The notes beneath the pieces are model-generated. The model searched no databases. It saw nothing but the letters and a program-made list of their open reading frames with translations, and was not told where the DNA came from. Both the position numbers and the translations under genes were made by a program. This document shows positions 8,331 through 16,380 of a DNA stretch of 64,000 bases, piece by piece (within the stretch, counting starts at the first letter, position 1; every line of letters begins with the position of its first letter). This DNA comes from Solirubrobacter taibaiensis (GTDB taxonomy: Bacteria; Actinomycetota; Thermoleophilia; Solirubrobacterales; Solirubrobacteraceae): positions 62,001 to 126,000 of the forward strand of contig JAPDDQ010000003.1 in the NCBI GenBank assembly GCA_027587225.1, given 5' to 3'.

Positions 8331-9167
8331 ATGGGCAAGCTGCGTCCCGTTGCGCCGCCGCGCGGCGATGAAGCCGAGCTGTTTCGCGAGTTCAACGATG
8401 AGTTGCTGTTGCAGGTCGCTCAGAACGTCCGCGCCGACTCGTCAGACACGGTCGAAGACGCGGTCGCGTTCGCATGGGAGCGGTTCATGGTCTACCAGCC
8501 CGAGCGCGACATGAACTGGAAGGGCTGGTTGTTCCGAACCGCGCAGCGTCAGGCGTGGCTGCTGGAGCGCCAGCGTCGCGATCATGTCGCGATCCGCGCC
8601 AGTCATCGTGACTGGGAGTTCTCGCGGTCACCCGAGACGAAGGTGGAGGTCCGTGAGGACGTCGAGGCCGCGCTGGAGGTCCTCAAACAGCTTCCGCTGC
8701 GGCAGCAGCGTGTCGCGATGCTCCGCGTACTCGGGTTCAAGCACCGTGAGATCAGCGAGCTCACCGGCGACAGCATGACGCGGGTCAACGTCCTGGTCCG
8801 TCGAGTCAACGACAGGCTCAGTGACCTGCACGAGGATCGGCTGCGACAGGAGCCTCCCGTCTCAGGGCGAGCCGGTCGCCTGCGTGAGCTCGAGCAGGAA
8901 CAACCGGAGTGGTTGACGGATCGGATCGGGGCGCTGCCTGGCCATAAGCGCGGCAGCTTCGCGGGGGAGTCGGTCAAGCGGCGGGCGTGGCGTCGGGCGG
9001 CGCTGGCGCTCGACGACTACCGCGCGGCCCTTGGTTCGGAGGATCTACCGGAGTTGCCGATGACCCCGCCGACTGACCCGTCGCTGCGGACGATCGTCGA
9101 CCGGGCGCTTCGTGCTGTGACGGAGCTCCATCTCGGGCGGGACAGCAGCCGAACAATCGACCCCTGA
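8331..9167 (+). CDS. Sigma-70-like factor of the element
   Basis: 278 aa. Residues about 15-85 resemble sigma region 2 (FNDELLLQVAQNV, then AFAWERFM and NWKGWLFRTAQRQAW). Residues about 115-165 resemble region 4 (LPLRQQRVAMLRVLGFKHREISELTGDSMTRVNVLVRRVNDRL), giving ECF-like architecture. A C-terminal extension of about 110 aa has no recognised domain. It starts 9 bp after the excisionase-like gene and probably shares its transcript. It may direct RNA polymerase to element promoters. Confidence 0.7.
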   Translation: MGKLRPVAPPRGDEAELFREFNDELLLQVAQNVRADSSDTVEDAVAFAWERFMVYQPERDMNWKGWLFRTAQRQAWLLERQRRDHVAIRASHRDWEFSRSPETKVEVREDVEAALEVLKQLPLRQQRVAMLRVLGFKHREISELTGDSMTRVNVLVRRVNDRLSDLHEDRLRQEPPVSGRAGRLRELEQEQPEWLTDRIGALPGHKRGSFAGESVKRRAWRRAALALDDYRAALGSEDLPELPMTPPTDPSLRTIVDRALRAVTELHLGRDSSRTIDP

Positions 9168-9210
9168 GCTGAGGGGGGACCACTTCCGCCACCGTGGCCC
9201 TACTTCGGGC

Positions 9211-9465
9211 ATGAACCTGCCAACCCTTGAACCGATCGAGTATCAGGGCGAGCTCGTTGCGCTCGTCTCGCCGACGCGCATCCACATCATCTCGCCGCAG
9301 CTTCGCGAGCGGCCGGCCGATGACTACGACCTGCAGTTCGTGACCTTCATGTGCCTGTGCTGCAGCGAGGCGCTCAACGGCCGGTTCCCCGGTGAATACA
9401 GCAACGCCAGCGCAGAGATCTGGGCGGAGCGAGCCATGCGTGCCATGCGCGCCGCGACGTCCTGA
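9211..9465 (+). CDS. Hypothetical small protein
   Basis: 84 aa starting MNLPTLEPIEYQGELVAL, with two adjacent cysteines plus one more (FMCLCCSEAL). Balanced composition and a position 43 bp after the sigma-like gene support it as coding. I do not recognise a family; the CxCC cluster could bind metal. Confidence 0.55.
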   Translation: MNLPTLEPIEYQGELVALVSPTRIHIISPQLRERPADDYDLQFVTFMCLCCSEALNGRFPGEYSNASAEIWAERAMRAMRAATS

Positions 9466-9704
9466 TGGCGGAGAAGAGGAGAGGCCGCCGCGCTGGTCAG
9501 GCGCGGCGGCGGTGCTGCTGAAGCCGGCGGGTGTCGGGGAGGAGGAGGGGACTGCCCGGGAGCTTTTCGGTTCTACGAGGTGGTCAACCTCTGTGTGACG
9601 TACTTTGCCGGGCGGCCGCTGCCGCTTCTATCGCTCGACTGGGTGAACCGGATCACCCCGCGCGGCGGCGCTACGGGCGGCTGGGCCAGGCGGACGAGCG
9701 GGAC

Positions 9705-9998
9705 TCACTGCCCAGCCGGCTTTGGCGAGGCCTTCGGGCGGCCGCGACCGGTTTCGCGCGGAGCGGTGCGGCCAGAGGAGACTTCGAGGCGGATCCGCTC
9801 GTAGTCCGCGCCGGTCTCCCGCGCCGGCTCGACGGCCAACAGCTGCATCAGTGCGTCGACGACCATCTCCAGTGCGTCTTCACGCGAGGTCCCGGCGGTG
9901 ATCACCGCCGGCATCCCGGGCAAGCTCGCGCGAACCCACCCCGCCTCGTCCGGCTCCAAACAGACCAAGACGTTTGTTCTGAACTTACGTTGCGCCAC
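9705..9998 (-). CDS. HicB-like antitoxin-type protein
   Basis: 97 aa from a GTG preceded by GGAGG at the right distance. The first 70 residues (NVLVCLEPDEAGWVRASLPGMPAVITAGTSREDALEMVVDALMQLL) follow the HicB partial RNase H fold: a beta strand with the processive W/V pattern, P-G near 25, then G-x-(S/T)-x-E-A/D. The Arg/Pro-rich tail has no clear ribbon-helix-helix. No HicA toxin gene is seen next to it, so it may be an orphan or regulate something else. Confidence 0.6.
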   Translation of the reverse strand: MAQRKFRTNVLVCLEPDEAGWVRASLPGMPAVITAGTSREDALEMVVDALMQLLAVEPARETGADYERIRLEVSSGRTAPRETGRGRPKASPKPAGQ

Positions 9999-10156
9999 CG
10001 CGCCACCTCCATAGGGATTCTGGATAGGCGAACTAGGCGACGGAGCGGAAACTTGTCCCCCCGCCCCGCTTCGGTCTACGAGCTGATCAGCGTCTACGTC
10101 CTGGGGCGCCTCACCACGTCGTGGGAGCGCGGGCATGGCCCACGGGTGCGGACCCG

Positions 10157-10543
10157 TCAGGAGCCGAGGCCGCGCCGGAGCCCCTGTTGGGAACGACGCG
10201 AGGCGGCAAGTGATCGAGGGACTCCGGGCGGGCGCATTGCCCGCTGGGTCAGCGCGAGCAGCGAGCGCTGGGCGTTCTCGTCGGGCAGCGCGTGCAGAGA
10301 CTCAACCGCGCCGGCGAATTCAGCGAGCTCGAGATCCCTCACCTCCAAAGCCAACCGGCCGGCCCAACGAACGGCGGCTGCGTCGAACCGCGCCTCCTCC
10401 TTGGCGTCGATGACGAGCAAGATCGCGAGCGCTTCGCGGAGCGGCACCCAGCCCATCTCCGCGGCGGTTGCGTTGATAAGCGGGAGGTTGCCGCTCTGAA
10501 TGGCTCGTCGAAGACGCGTGTAGGGCGATCCGTCGCTCGTCAT
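10157..10543 (-). CDS. Hypothetical protein under a LexA-type box
   Basis: 128 aa from ATG 10543: MTSDGSPYTRLRRAIQSGNL, then a mostly helical region rich in Ala, Leu and charged residues (ALEVRDLELAEFAGAVESLHALPDENAQRSLLALTQRAM). I do not recognise a family. An SOS-box-like palindrome ends one base before the start codon, and a TATATG -10-like hexamer precedes it, so transcription would start inside or next to the box and the mRNA would be nearly leaderless. An ATG at 10561 would place the box inside the gene. It is probably an SOS-controlled element function. Confidence 0.6.
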   Translation of the reverse strand: MTSDGSPYTRLRRAIQSGNLPLINATAAEMGWVPLREALAILLVIDAKEEARFDAAAVRWAGRLALEVRDLELAEFAGAVESLHALPDENAQRSLLALTQRAMRPPGVPRSLAASRRSQQGLRRGLGS

Positions 10544-10544
10544 A

Positions 10545-10558
10545 CGAACGTATGTTCG
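10545..10558. promoter_or_regulatory. LexA/SOS-box-like palindrome
   Basis: CGAACGTATGTTCG matches the Gram-positive LexA consensus CGAAC-RNRY-GTTYG at every position. It is immediately upstream of the 10543 start on the minus strand and could also affect rightward transcription toward 10808. Confidence 0.7.
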
Positions 10559-10807
10559 CATATATCGAAGACGGACTTCGCGGCCCAGGCGTTGCGAGCG
10601 AGGGCTCTGCGGCACTGGCCCCCGGGCGGCACTGGTGGTCTGCAATTCGACGGATATCGAAAAGAGCGTGTTTCCACAGAAGCGCTAACTTCGATCATCG
10701 TCGAACCGGAGCAACGCGCTCGTCGGGAATTGGGACACTCGCGAGATGTCGTTGCCCGCCCGGACGCACGACGCCCCGCCGTACCGCGAACCGGCAAACT
10801 CACCTAC

Positions 10808-12991
10808 ATGCCGACTGCGAACGTTCGTGTGGCACACCGGCCCGTGCGTATCGGGTTCCTCGTCCGTCGAAGCCAGGCCGCGGATGTCGCACAAGCCGCA
10901 GAGCTCGCGACCCTCCTGTGGGGCGGGTTCCACGACCCGATCATCACGGTGGATGACAACCGCGACCGCGTGGACCACCTGATCGCGCAGTTCCAGGTGG
11001 ACGCCCTGGTTGCCGTCGCCGATGATGACCAGCTCCGAGATGTGGCAAATGCGCACCCTCACCTTGACTGGCCGCCCTCGATACATCACGCGGTGGCAGG
11101 GCATTTCGCGCCGGCCGGTGCACACGCCGAGTTGCCCGCGGTGGACGTGCGTGTGGCAATCAGCCACCTTTGGAACACGCATTTCGCCCACCAGCGGACA
11201 TCGCCCTACGTCATGCCTCGGTGGCGCCAAGACCACGAGCTTGCCACTCTCCTTACAGTCACCTTTGGCCGATACGGCACTGGCGCGCCTGGTCCCGACA
11301 GCGCTTCCTGGTTCCTGCATGGCCTCTCAGCCGGAGTGCTCGATGTAGAGGAGGTCCCTTCGCACCTGGGAGCTGATCGGACACCGCTTGGAGTAACGCG
11401 GCTCGGACTTGTCGAGCATCGCGCCGACGGCCAGGACGGCATCGTTGTGGGGGATCCAGAGAACGCTGACCACCTTGCCGCGTTCTGGAACATGCGCGCG
11501 ATGGCGTCTGGCCTGTCGTTCTGGCCCACCTCGCACGCACAATTCGTAGAGTCGGCGATTGACGAGCAACTTGCTGAACTTGCCAAGCGGCCGGCGTCCG
11601 AGCAACGGCCGCTACAGATCTGGCTGTGCAGCGGCGTCGAGCTGGCGCCGGAGGAGCTAACAACTCGACTGCCGGCATCACTCGCTGTGAGCGTCGCGCC
11701 GCTTTCAGACGAGATCTGGGACGGTCCTGTCTTCGCACCACGTATCGTCGCCTCGCCCGAGAGCGGATTGCTCGGCGTCGTTGAGGAGGACGGCCAACGA
11801 GGCGGAATGCGAATGGTGTTCGGGATGCCTGAGCACCCCTTCTCAAAGACCAGTGCGCCATCCGAACTCGCAAGATGGCTGGTCAGTGCAAGTCTCGTCG
11901 GCGACGCTGGGCTGGCGGAGCACACCCTGCGGCTTCCGTACGTGCCTGCGCTCAACGGCTGGTATGGCTGGGAGCTGACGAACGGTGCCTCGGCGGTTCG
12001 CGTCGAGCGCAGCGCATTCAGTGTGTTCTCAAGCGTCGCCGCTACCTCGCTGAGCGTTCGCTGCATTCAGCAGAACGAGCTTGTAGCCAAACTCTTTGAG
12101 GGATCTGACGTCCAGATGGTTCAGAGTTCCGCGGGCCGTGCTGCACAGGAGGTGATGCGACTCGTGGGCGGGCTGACGGAGTGTGCCCGCTTCAGGATCC
12201 CGGGAGTTAGGGCTGTCCTGCGGACCGAAAAGTGGCAGCGATGGCGAGATGCACAGCGTCAAGTCGCTACAGGCGGACTAGAGGAATTTCCCGGGGCAAC
12301 CGCCGGCACGCTTCTGGAGTTTCTCGCCTTCAACGGACTGCTCCACGCCGGGCTTCAAATCCAGTGTCCGAACTGCGGGATTCGGCACCAGTACACAGCG
12401 ACGGAACTCGGCGAGACGATCAGATGTCCTCGCTGTCGAGAGACGTTCCCGTTGACGCCGTTCCTCCACGACAGCACGTGGGTGTACCGCCCCTCAGGGT
12501 TCTTTGCAGGCGGAACGAGCCACGGCGTCATTCCCGTCCTGCTGACCATGCTGCGACTCAAACAGGACTACAGCGGCCAGAGGATCCTCCTCTCGAGCCA
12601 CGAGTTGATCGCTGAGGGCCCCCGCTGCGAGTCTGATCTCATCGTAAGCGAAGTGCTGGATGACGGACGCGTCGCGGTGGCTCTCAGTGAGTGCAAGGAC
12701 CAAGGCAAGATTGAGCCTGCAGACATCGCGAATCTCTCCGGAATGGCCCTCCGGCTTGCTGACCGTGGTATCGACGGCCACGTGATCTTCTCGACCTTGC
12801 GCGAGGAGTTCACCGCGTCGGAGCTCGACCTGTTTCGGCAGATGCAACCCAGCCCGATTCTGTTTACGGCCCGCGAACTCTGTCGCTCGGCTCTCTACGA
12901 TCGTTCAACCCGCACACGGGTTCGACACTCGTTCAAGCGCGGTCTCCGCGAGATGGCTGAGAACTCGGCCGACCTCTACCTCAATGCTTAG
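10808..12991 (+). CDS. Unrecognised 727-aa protein with zinc ribbon and PD-(D/E)XK-like C-terminus
   Basis: The N-terminus (VRIGFLVRRSQAADVAQAAE, LLWGGFHDPIITV, then an alternating alpha/beta run) looks like a Rossmann-type domain. The middle 350 residues have no motif I recognise. CPNC at 520-523 and CPRC at 540-543 form a zinc ribbon. After it, Asp610 (ESDLIVSEV) and Glu628-x-Lys630 (LSECKDQGKIEPADI) fit the D...E-x-K core of PD-(D/E)XK nucleases. This suggests an element-borne nuclease or defence effector (inference). ATG 10808 was chosen because upstream in-frame sequence overlaps the minus-strand gene. It lies alone between two unrelated intergenic stretches. Confidence 0.75.
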   Translation: MPTANVRVAHRPVRIGFLVRRSQAADVAQAAELATLLWGGFHDPIITVDDNRDRVDHLIAQFQVDALVAVADDDQLRDVANAHPHLDWPPSIHHAVAGHFAPAGAHAELPAVDVRVAISHLWNTHFAHQRTSPYVMPRWRQDHELATLLTVTFGRYGTGAPGPDSASWFLHGLSAGVLDVEEVPSHLGADRTPLGVTRLGLVEHRADGQDGIVVGDPENADHLAAFWNMRAMASGLSFWPTSHAQFVESAIDEQLAELAKRPASEQRPLQIWLCSGVELAPEELTTRLPASLAVSVAPLSDEIWDGPVFAPRIVASPESGLLGVVEEDGQRGGMRMVFGMPEHPFSKTSAPSELARWLVSASLVGDAGLAEHTLRLPYVPALNGWYGWELTNGASAVRVERSAFSVFSSVAATSLSVRCIQQNELVAKLFEGSDVQMVQSSAGRAAQEVMRLVGGLTECARFRIPGVRAVLRTEKWQRWRDAQRQVATGGLEEFPGATAGTLLEFLAFNGLLHAGLQIQCPNCGIRHQYTATELGETIRCPRCRETFPLTPFLHDSTWVYRPSGFFAGGTSHGVIPVLLTMLRLKQDYSGQRILLSSHELIAEGPRCESDLIVSEVLDDGRVAVALSECKDQGKIEPADIANLSGMALRLADRGIDGHVIFSTLREEFTASELDLFRQMQPSPILFTARELCRSALYDRSTRTRVRHSFKRGLREMAENSADLYLNA

Positions 12992-13291
12992 CGCGTCTCA
13001 CCGCCGACCGGCGCTTGCGGGGCACGTTCCCAGCGATGGGGGCAAACAAGTGCCCGGCGGGCCGACCAGCGACGAGACACGAGCCAGCCGCGCCCTGTGC
13101 GATACGAGCGGGCGGACCGCTGCCGCCCAACTGTCGCCGCAAACTCGGGCAGTGCTGCGGCGATGCTCGACGGCTTGTTCGAAACCGCGTAGACGCCGGG
13201 ACAGGCTTCCGGGCCAGCGGAAGACCTTGGGTCGGAAAGAGCGCTCTTCGACGAACTAGCGCTCGCCTCTGCGCCGGAGCCGTCTTGGGTC
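12992..13291. other. 300-bp stretch without recognised gene
   Basis: Both strands can be read as Arg/Ala-rich open frames, but none has a convincing ribosome site or family signature. I see no hairpin or repeat worth naming. Confidence 0.4.
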
Positions 13292-13993
13292 ATGGGTATC
13301 GTCGACTTCGTGAAGGAGCGTTATGACCATGAGCAGCGAATCCCATGGCATAACGACTCCGGCGTTCTGTTTACAGCGGCACGCGCGGCGATCGAGGCAG
13401 GCGCGATCACGCCGGTCAAGGTCTGGGTGATCCTTCAGTGGGAGGAGTCGAAGGTCAGGCTGGACTCGCTAGAGGCGGCAGAAGAGCGGGTTAGTTATCA
13501 GCCGCCGCAGTGGATCTCAATTGGCGTTGAGTCGGAGGTTCTCGCGGAGGAGATCCTCGCTGACGTGGCGGTCTTCATCCAGTGGGCCTTCTGGCATAGC
13601 CACTCGATCTCGCTTCAAGTCGAGGGAAGCGACTGGCCACGGGCCAAACGCGCCGAGGCAGCCGCGTTGAAGGTGCTCACTGACGCGCATGAGCAGGCCA
13701 GCGCCGACACGGCCGTGGCCGCCGAGCCAAACGTAGTGTCGGGCGTTCGCGACTCCTCGGAAGCCGCGTCGATTCTTGCAACGACTGACGATGCCCCGCA
13801 CAACAAGGTCACCGACCTTCAGAGCGCAGCCACCACGACCGCGGCGGACCCCGCGGCTTCCTCGCCCGTCACGCCCACACGGGCTCCGTCGCCGTGGATG
13901 CCATGGCTCGAGGCAAACCGAGGCTTGATTGCGGCAGTAAGCGTAATCGTCGCAATAGCCGGCACAGCTATAACGCTCCTCCTCACCGGCTGA
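13292..13993 (+). CDS. Hypothetical tail-anchored membrane protein
   Basis: 233 aa. Residues 1-110 are a soluble alpha/beta region with many aromatic residues (VKVWVILQWEESKVRL, FIQWAFWHSHS). Residues 130-205 are a disordered Ala/Thr/Pro linker, and the last 20 residues (LIAAVSVIVAIAGTAITLLL) form a single transmembrane helix. No signal peptide, so the soluble part should face the cytoplasm with the protein anchored by its tail. Family not recognised. It lies in the distal cargo of the putative integrative element, after the putative nuclease gene. Confidence 0.65.
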   Translation: MGIVDFVKERYDHEQRIPWHNDSGVLFTAARAAIEAGAITPVKVWVILQWEESKVRLDSLEAAEERVSYQPPQWISIGVESEVLAEEILADVAVFIQWAFWHSHSISLQVEGSDWPRAKRAEAAALKVLTDAHEQASADTAVAAEPNVVSGVRDSSEAASILATTDDAPHNKVTDLQSAATTTAADPAASSPVTPTRAPSPWMPWLEANRGLIAAVSVIVAIAGTAITLLLTG

Positions 13994-14437
13994 GATCGCC
14001 ACTTCCATCTCGGCCGACTCGCGCGACCTGATCGTGACGCGCCGGTCGGCTTCATCTGCGGTTACAACGGTGAGGGACCGTCTGGCCTTAAGGCGTCGTC
14101 TCGATAGGAGTCAGCATCACCCTGCGGGCAAGGGGACCGAGAGCTTCCAGCGCTACCTGAGAAGTGGTGCTTTTCGACGGTTTCGCTACCTTCACGGCTG
14201 ACGACGCCATCACCCGCGCTGGCGCGTCACGCGCGGCTCGCCGCGAACTCTGCTCGCGCCATTGCGAATCCGTGCTGGAAACGTGGCATGAGCGGAAACG
14301 TGAGGCGGACGACCAGTAGTACCGCTCGCCGCGCGAGCACGACGGCGAACGTGCTTCATTTCGAAGAACTCGGGAGCATCGAGGGCGCGACGGAATGGCA
14401 TCGGTCGGGCGCGGTTACGGTGTCGTACGGTTGCTCG
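13994..14437. other. 444-bp stretch without recognised gene
   Basis: An in-frame upstream extension of the Dabb gene reaches 14288 but has no family similarity. The remainder shows nothing I can name. Its base composition is slightly less GC-rich than the operons further right. Confidence 0.4.
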
Positions 14438-14734
14438 ATGATCGATCACGTGGTCCTGCTTGCCCTGCGAACCGGCGTTACTGACGCTGATGTCTCGCGC
14501 TTCGGCCAACTGCTCGCCGGCCTGTCCGAACGGATCGAGGGCATTGAGTCCGTGCGCTTCGGGTCGAGCAGCAGCCCCGAAGGTTTGGAGCAGGGTTACG
14601 ACTACGCCTTCTTGATCACGTTCGCCGATGAACAGGCTCGCGACCGCTACCTGCCCCACCCGGAACACGCCCCGGTCAGCGCGATGGCGCGACGACTCTC
14701 GGAACGAGTCTTGGTGTTTGACCTGACGACGTAG
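14438..14734 (+). CDS. Dabb (stress-responsive alpha/beta barrel) domain protein
   Basis: 98 aa. MIDHVVLLALRTGVTDADVSRFGQLLAGLSERIEGIESVRFGSSSSPEGLEQGYDYAFLITFADEQARDRYLPHPEHAPVS follows the dimeric Dabb pattern, with the strand-1 His, the Y-D-Y-A-F-L strand and the Y-x-x-H-P-x-H hallmark. Function in bacteria is mostly unknown; some relatives are dimeric cyclases or oxidases. It is the last gene before the candidate far end of the element and could be element cargo or the first host gene. Confidence 0.85.
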   Translation: MIDHVVLLALRTGVTDADVSRFGQLLAGLSERIEGIESVRFGSSSSPEGLEQGYDYAFLITFADEQARDRYLPHPEHAPVSAMARRLSERVLVFDLTT

Positions 14735-14940
14735 ACACTGGCTGGGACACGACTCGCGTCCTCCGCCCGTTCACGTAGCCGACGGCCCTCCCGACTTTGC
14801 CGTGCTCCCTTTCGACGAGGACTTCATTCCGTGCCGAGCGCGCAACGGATGCGTCAACGAGCCAAGCAAAACGGGCATCGCGGCGAAGGCCGAACGTCAA
14901 TGCGAGTGCAGGAACCAACCTCCCCGACGCGGTGCGCGTC

Positions 14941-14981
14941 GGTTGTGGTCCTAGGCCGCCAGGGGGTCAGGTCCCGACGCT
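14941..14981. other. Candidate far attachment site: decayed tRNA-His 3' fragment
   Basis: The first 11 bases are identical to tRNA positions 6689-6699. The last 11 differ at one position from 6718-6728. The roughly 18-20 bases between are weakly similar, with a 1-base length difference. It lies in the intergenic gap between the convergent Dabb and DUF3500 genes. Confidence 0.45.
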
Positions 14982-15028
14982 GGGCGGATTCGAGAGTTCT
15001 GCACCGGAGCTGGACGACGAAGCCGCGG

Positions 15029-16309
15029 TCAGTTGCCGTCTGAGGGCGGCGTGCCGCCGGACGGCGGGTTACCGCCGCCTCCGGGTGCTCCGCCGCCGCC
15101 CATGCCGGTGGCTTGCTGCTGCGTAGCGCTGTTGGCGTAGTCGTTGCTGGGGTCGCGGTAGATGGTGTGGACGTGACCCCAGCCGGCGGTGACGACGCCG
15201 TTGACGTCGGCGCCGGCCGAGCCTTGCTGGCTGGCGAACTCGATATAGACGTCGGGGCCGGAGATCTGGAAGTAGATGCCGTTGCCGGTGGTCATGTCGT
15301 AGGTGGTGGCGCCGGACCAGTTGACGTAGGTGTTGTCGAGCGTGGCTTCAATCTTGGCGAGTGCATCGGCGGTGGTCTGCTCGTCGGAGAGGCCTGCCCA
15401 GTTGGCGATCACGTCAAGGAGGAGTTGCTTTTGCTTGTCCGTGAGGTCGGCGCCGGCGAGGCCGGTGCCGGTGGGGTAGTCGCAGGAGCCGCCGGGCGCG
15501 CAGACCATGGCGGCGACGGTCTCGCCCTGGTAGAGCGCGGCCTGCTGCTCGTCGGTGAGGCTGTCGTAGAACGCGAACGCGGTCTCGTACATGCCGGCCA
15601 GCGGTTGCACTTCGGTGCCGTCGGCCGCGGTGTAGACGGCGGGCTGGGTGCCGAGGTGGGTGGGGGCGAAGGTGATCGCGTCGGCGGCAGGGTCGAGGGT
15701 GGCGTTGATGCCGAGGTGATGGCCGCCGAACTGCAGCTCCCAGGCGCTGGTGTCGGCCGGGTCGCCGAAGAACGCGATGTAGTACTGGCCGAGCGACTGC
15801 TCGGTGCTGGAGCTGTTCTCGAGCAGGTACTGGTCGCCGTTCATGATGCCGGTGACGGTCGCGTAGCCCTCGTCGCTGAGCAGCCCTTCGAGGACCTTCA
15901 GCGCGGCGGCCTTCTGCTCTGCGGTGAGGTCGGCGAGGTTCAGGCCCGCGCGCTCGACGAAAGTGACCGGGAAGTTCGACCAGGACGTGGTCTTGGTCTC
16001 GTCGTCGTAGGCGGAGAGCACCTGCTCGCGCTGCTCGTCGGACAGGGTGGCCAGGAACGCTTCGGCCGCGGCGGCGGTGTCGGTGATCGTCTGCGCGGTG
16101 GTCGAGGAGGCGGTCGCCGTGCTCGCGGTGCTCGTCATCGACGTCTGCGCGGTGGCGGTGGGCGCTGACGTGCCGGCCGAGGTGCTGATTTCACTTCCAC
16201 AGGCGGCGAGGGAGACGGACACGAGCGCGATCGCGGCGGTGGCGCCCACCCGGGAACGGGCGCGACGGACGGCATCGGTGAGGCGGCTGACTGACTGCAT
16301 GCCGACCAT
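15029..16309 (-). CDS. DUF3500-family lipoprotein
   Basis: 426 aa. A Sec signal ends in a lipobox (SVSLAAC) with the lipidated Cys near residue 37, followed by a long Ser/Thr linker. The DUF3500 body has AAAEAFLATLSDEQREQVLSAYDD, FPVTF.ERAGL, LEGLLSDEGY, YIAFFGDP, WELQFGGHHLGIN and a late GPDVYIEFASQ-GWGHVHTIYRDPSNDY. The conserved GGHHLG and WGHVHTIYR histidines could bind metal; the enzymatic role of the family is not established. The Gly/Pro tail is low complexity. It lies downstream of the TetR gene on the same strand with a 71-bp gap and may belong to the TetR-controlled copper/oxidase locus. Confidence 0.85.
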   Translation of the reverse strand: MVGMQSVSRLTDAVRRARSRVGATAAIALVSVSLAACGSEISTSAGTSAPTATAQTSMTSTASTATASSTTAQTITDTAAAAEAFLATLSDEQREQVLSAYDDETKTTSWSNFPVTFVERAGLNLADLTAEQKAAALKVLEGLLSDEGYATVTGIMNGDQYLLENSSSTEQSLGQYYIAFFGDPADTSAWELQFGGHHLGINATLDPAADAITFAPTHLGTQPAVYTAADGTEVQPLAGMYETAFAFYDSLTDEQQAALYQGETVAAMVCAPGGSCDYPTGTGLAGADLTDKQKQLLLDVIANWAGLSDEQTTADALAKIEATLDNTYVNWSGATTYDMTTGNGIYFQISGPDVYIEFASQQGSAGADVNGVVTAGWGHVHTIYRDPSNDYANSATQQQATGMGGGGAPGGGGNPPSGGTPPSDGN

Positions 16310-16380
16310 GTTCGGCAGCGATCCCTCGGCTTGGCTGTGGGAACCCTTGGAGCTTCCTGGGAGTAAGAGCCCTTAGGCGA

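Larger units (their letters stand above)
6689..14981. mobile_element. Putative integrative element inserted in tRNA-His
   Basis: A tyrosine integrase gene starts 134 bp after an intact tRNA-His and is followed by an excisionase-like gene, a sigma-like gene and mostly unrecognised cargo up to about 14.9 kb. At 14941 the 11-mer GGTTGTGGTCC repeats the tRNA anticodon region (6689-6699) exactly. About 20 bp further on, GTCCCGACGCT repeats 10 of 11 bases of the tRNA T-arm/acceptor segment. This is what a displaced, no longer selected tRNA 3' half would look like. Length about 8.3 kb, with no conjugation or replication genes seen, so it may be mobilisable or phage-satellite-like. Limits are inferred. 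Confidence 0.6.

Noticed and set aside
8400-8430. GTCGCTCA near 8413 as a second attachment site matching the tRNA end
   Set aside because: Only eight bases match and it lies inside the sigma-like coding sequence; the fragment at 14941 is far longer and correctly ordered.
9705-9998. A complete HicAB toxin-antitoxin pair
   Set aside because: No small double-stranded RNA-binding HicA-like frame is found on either side of the HicB-like gene.
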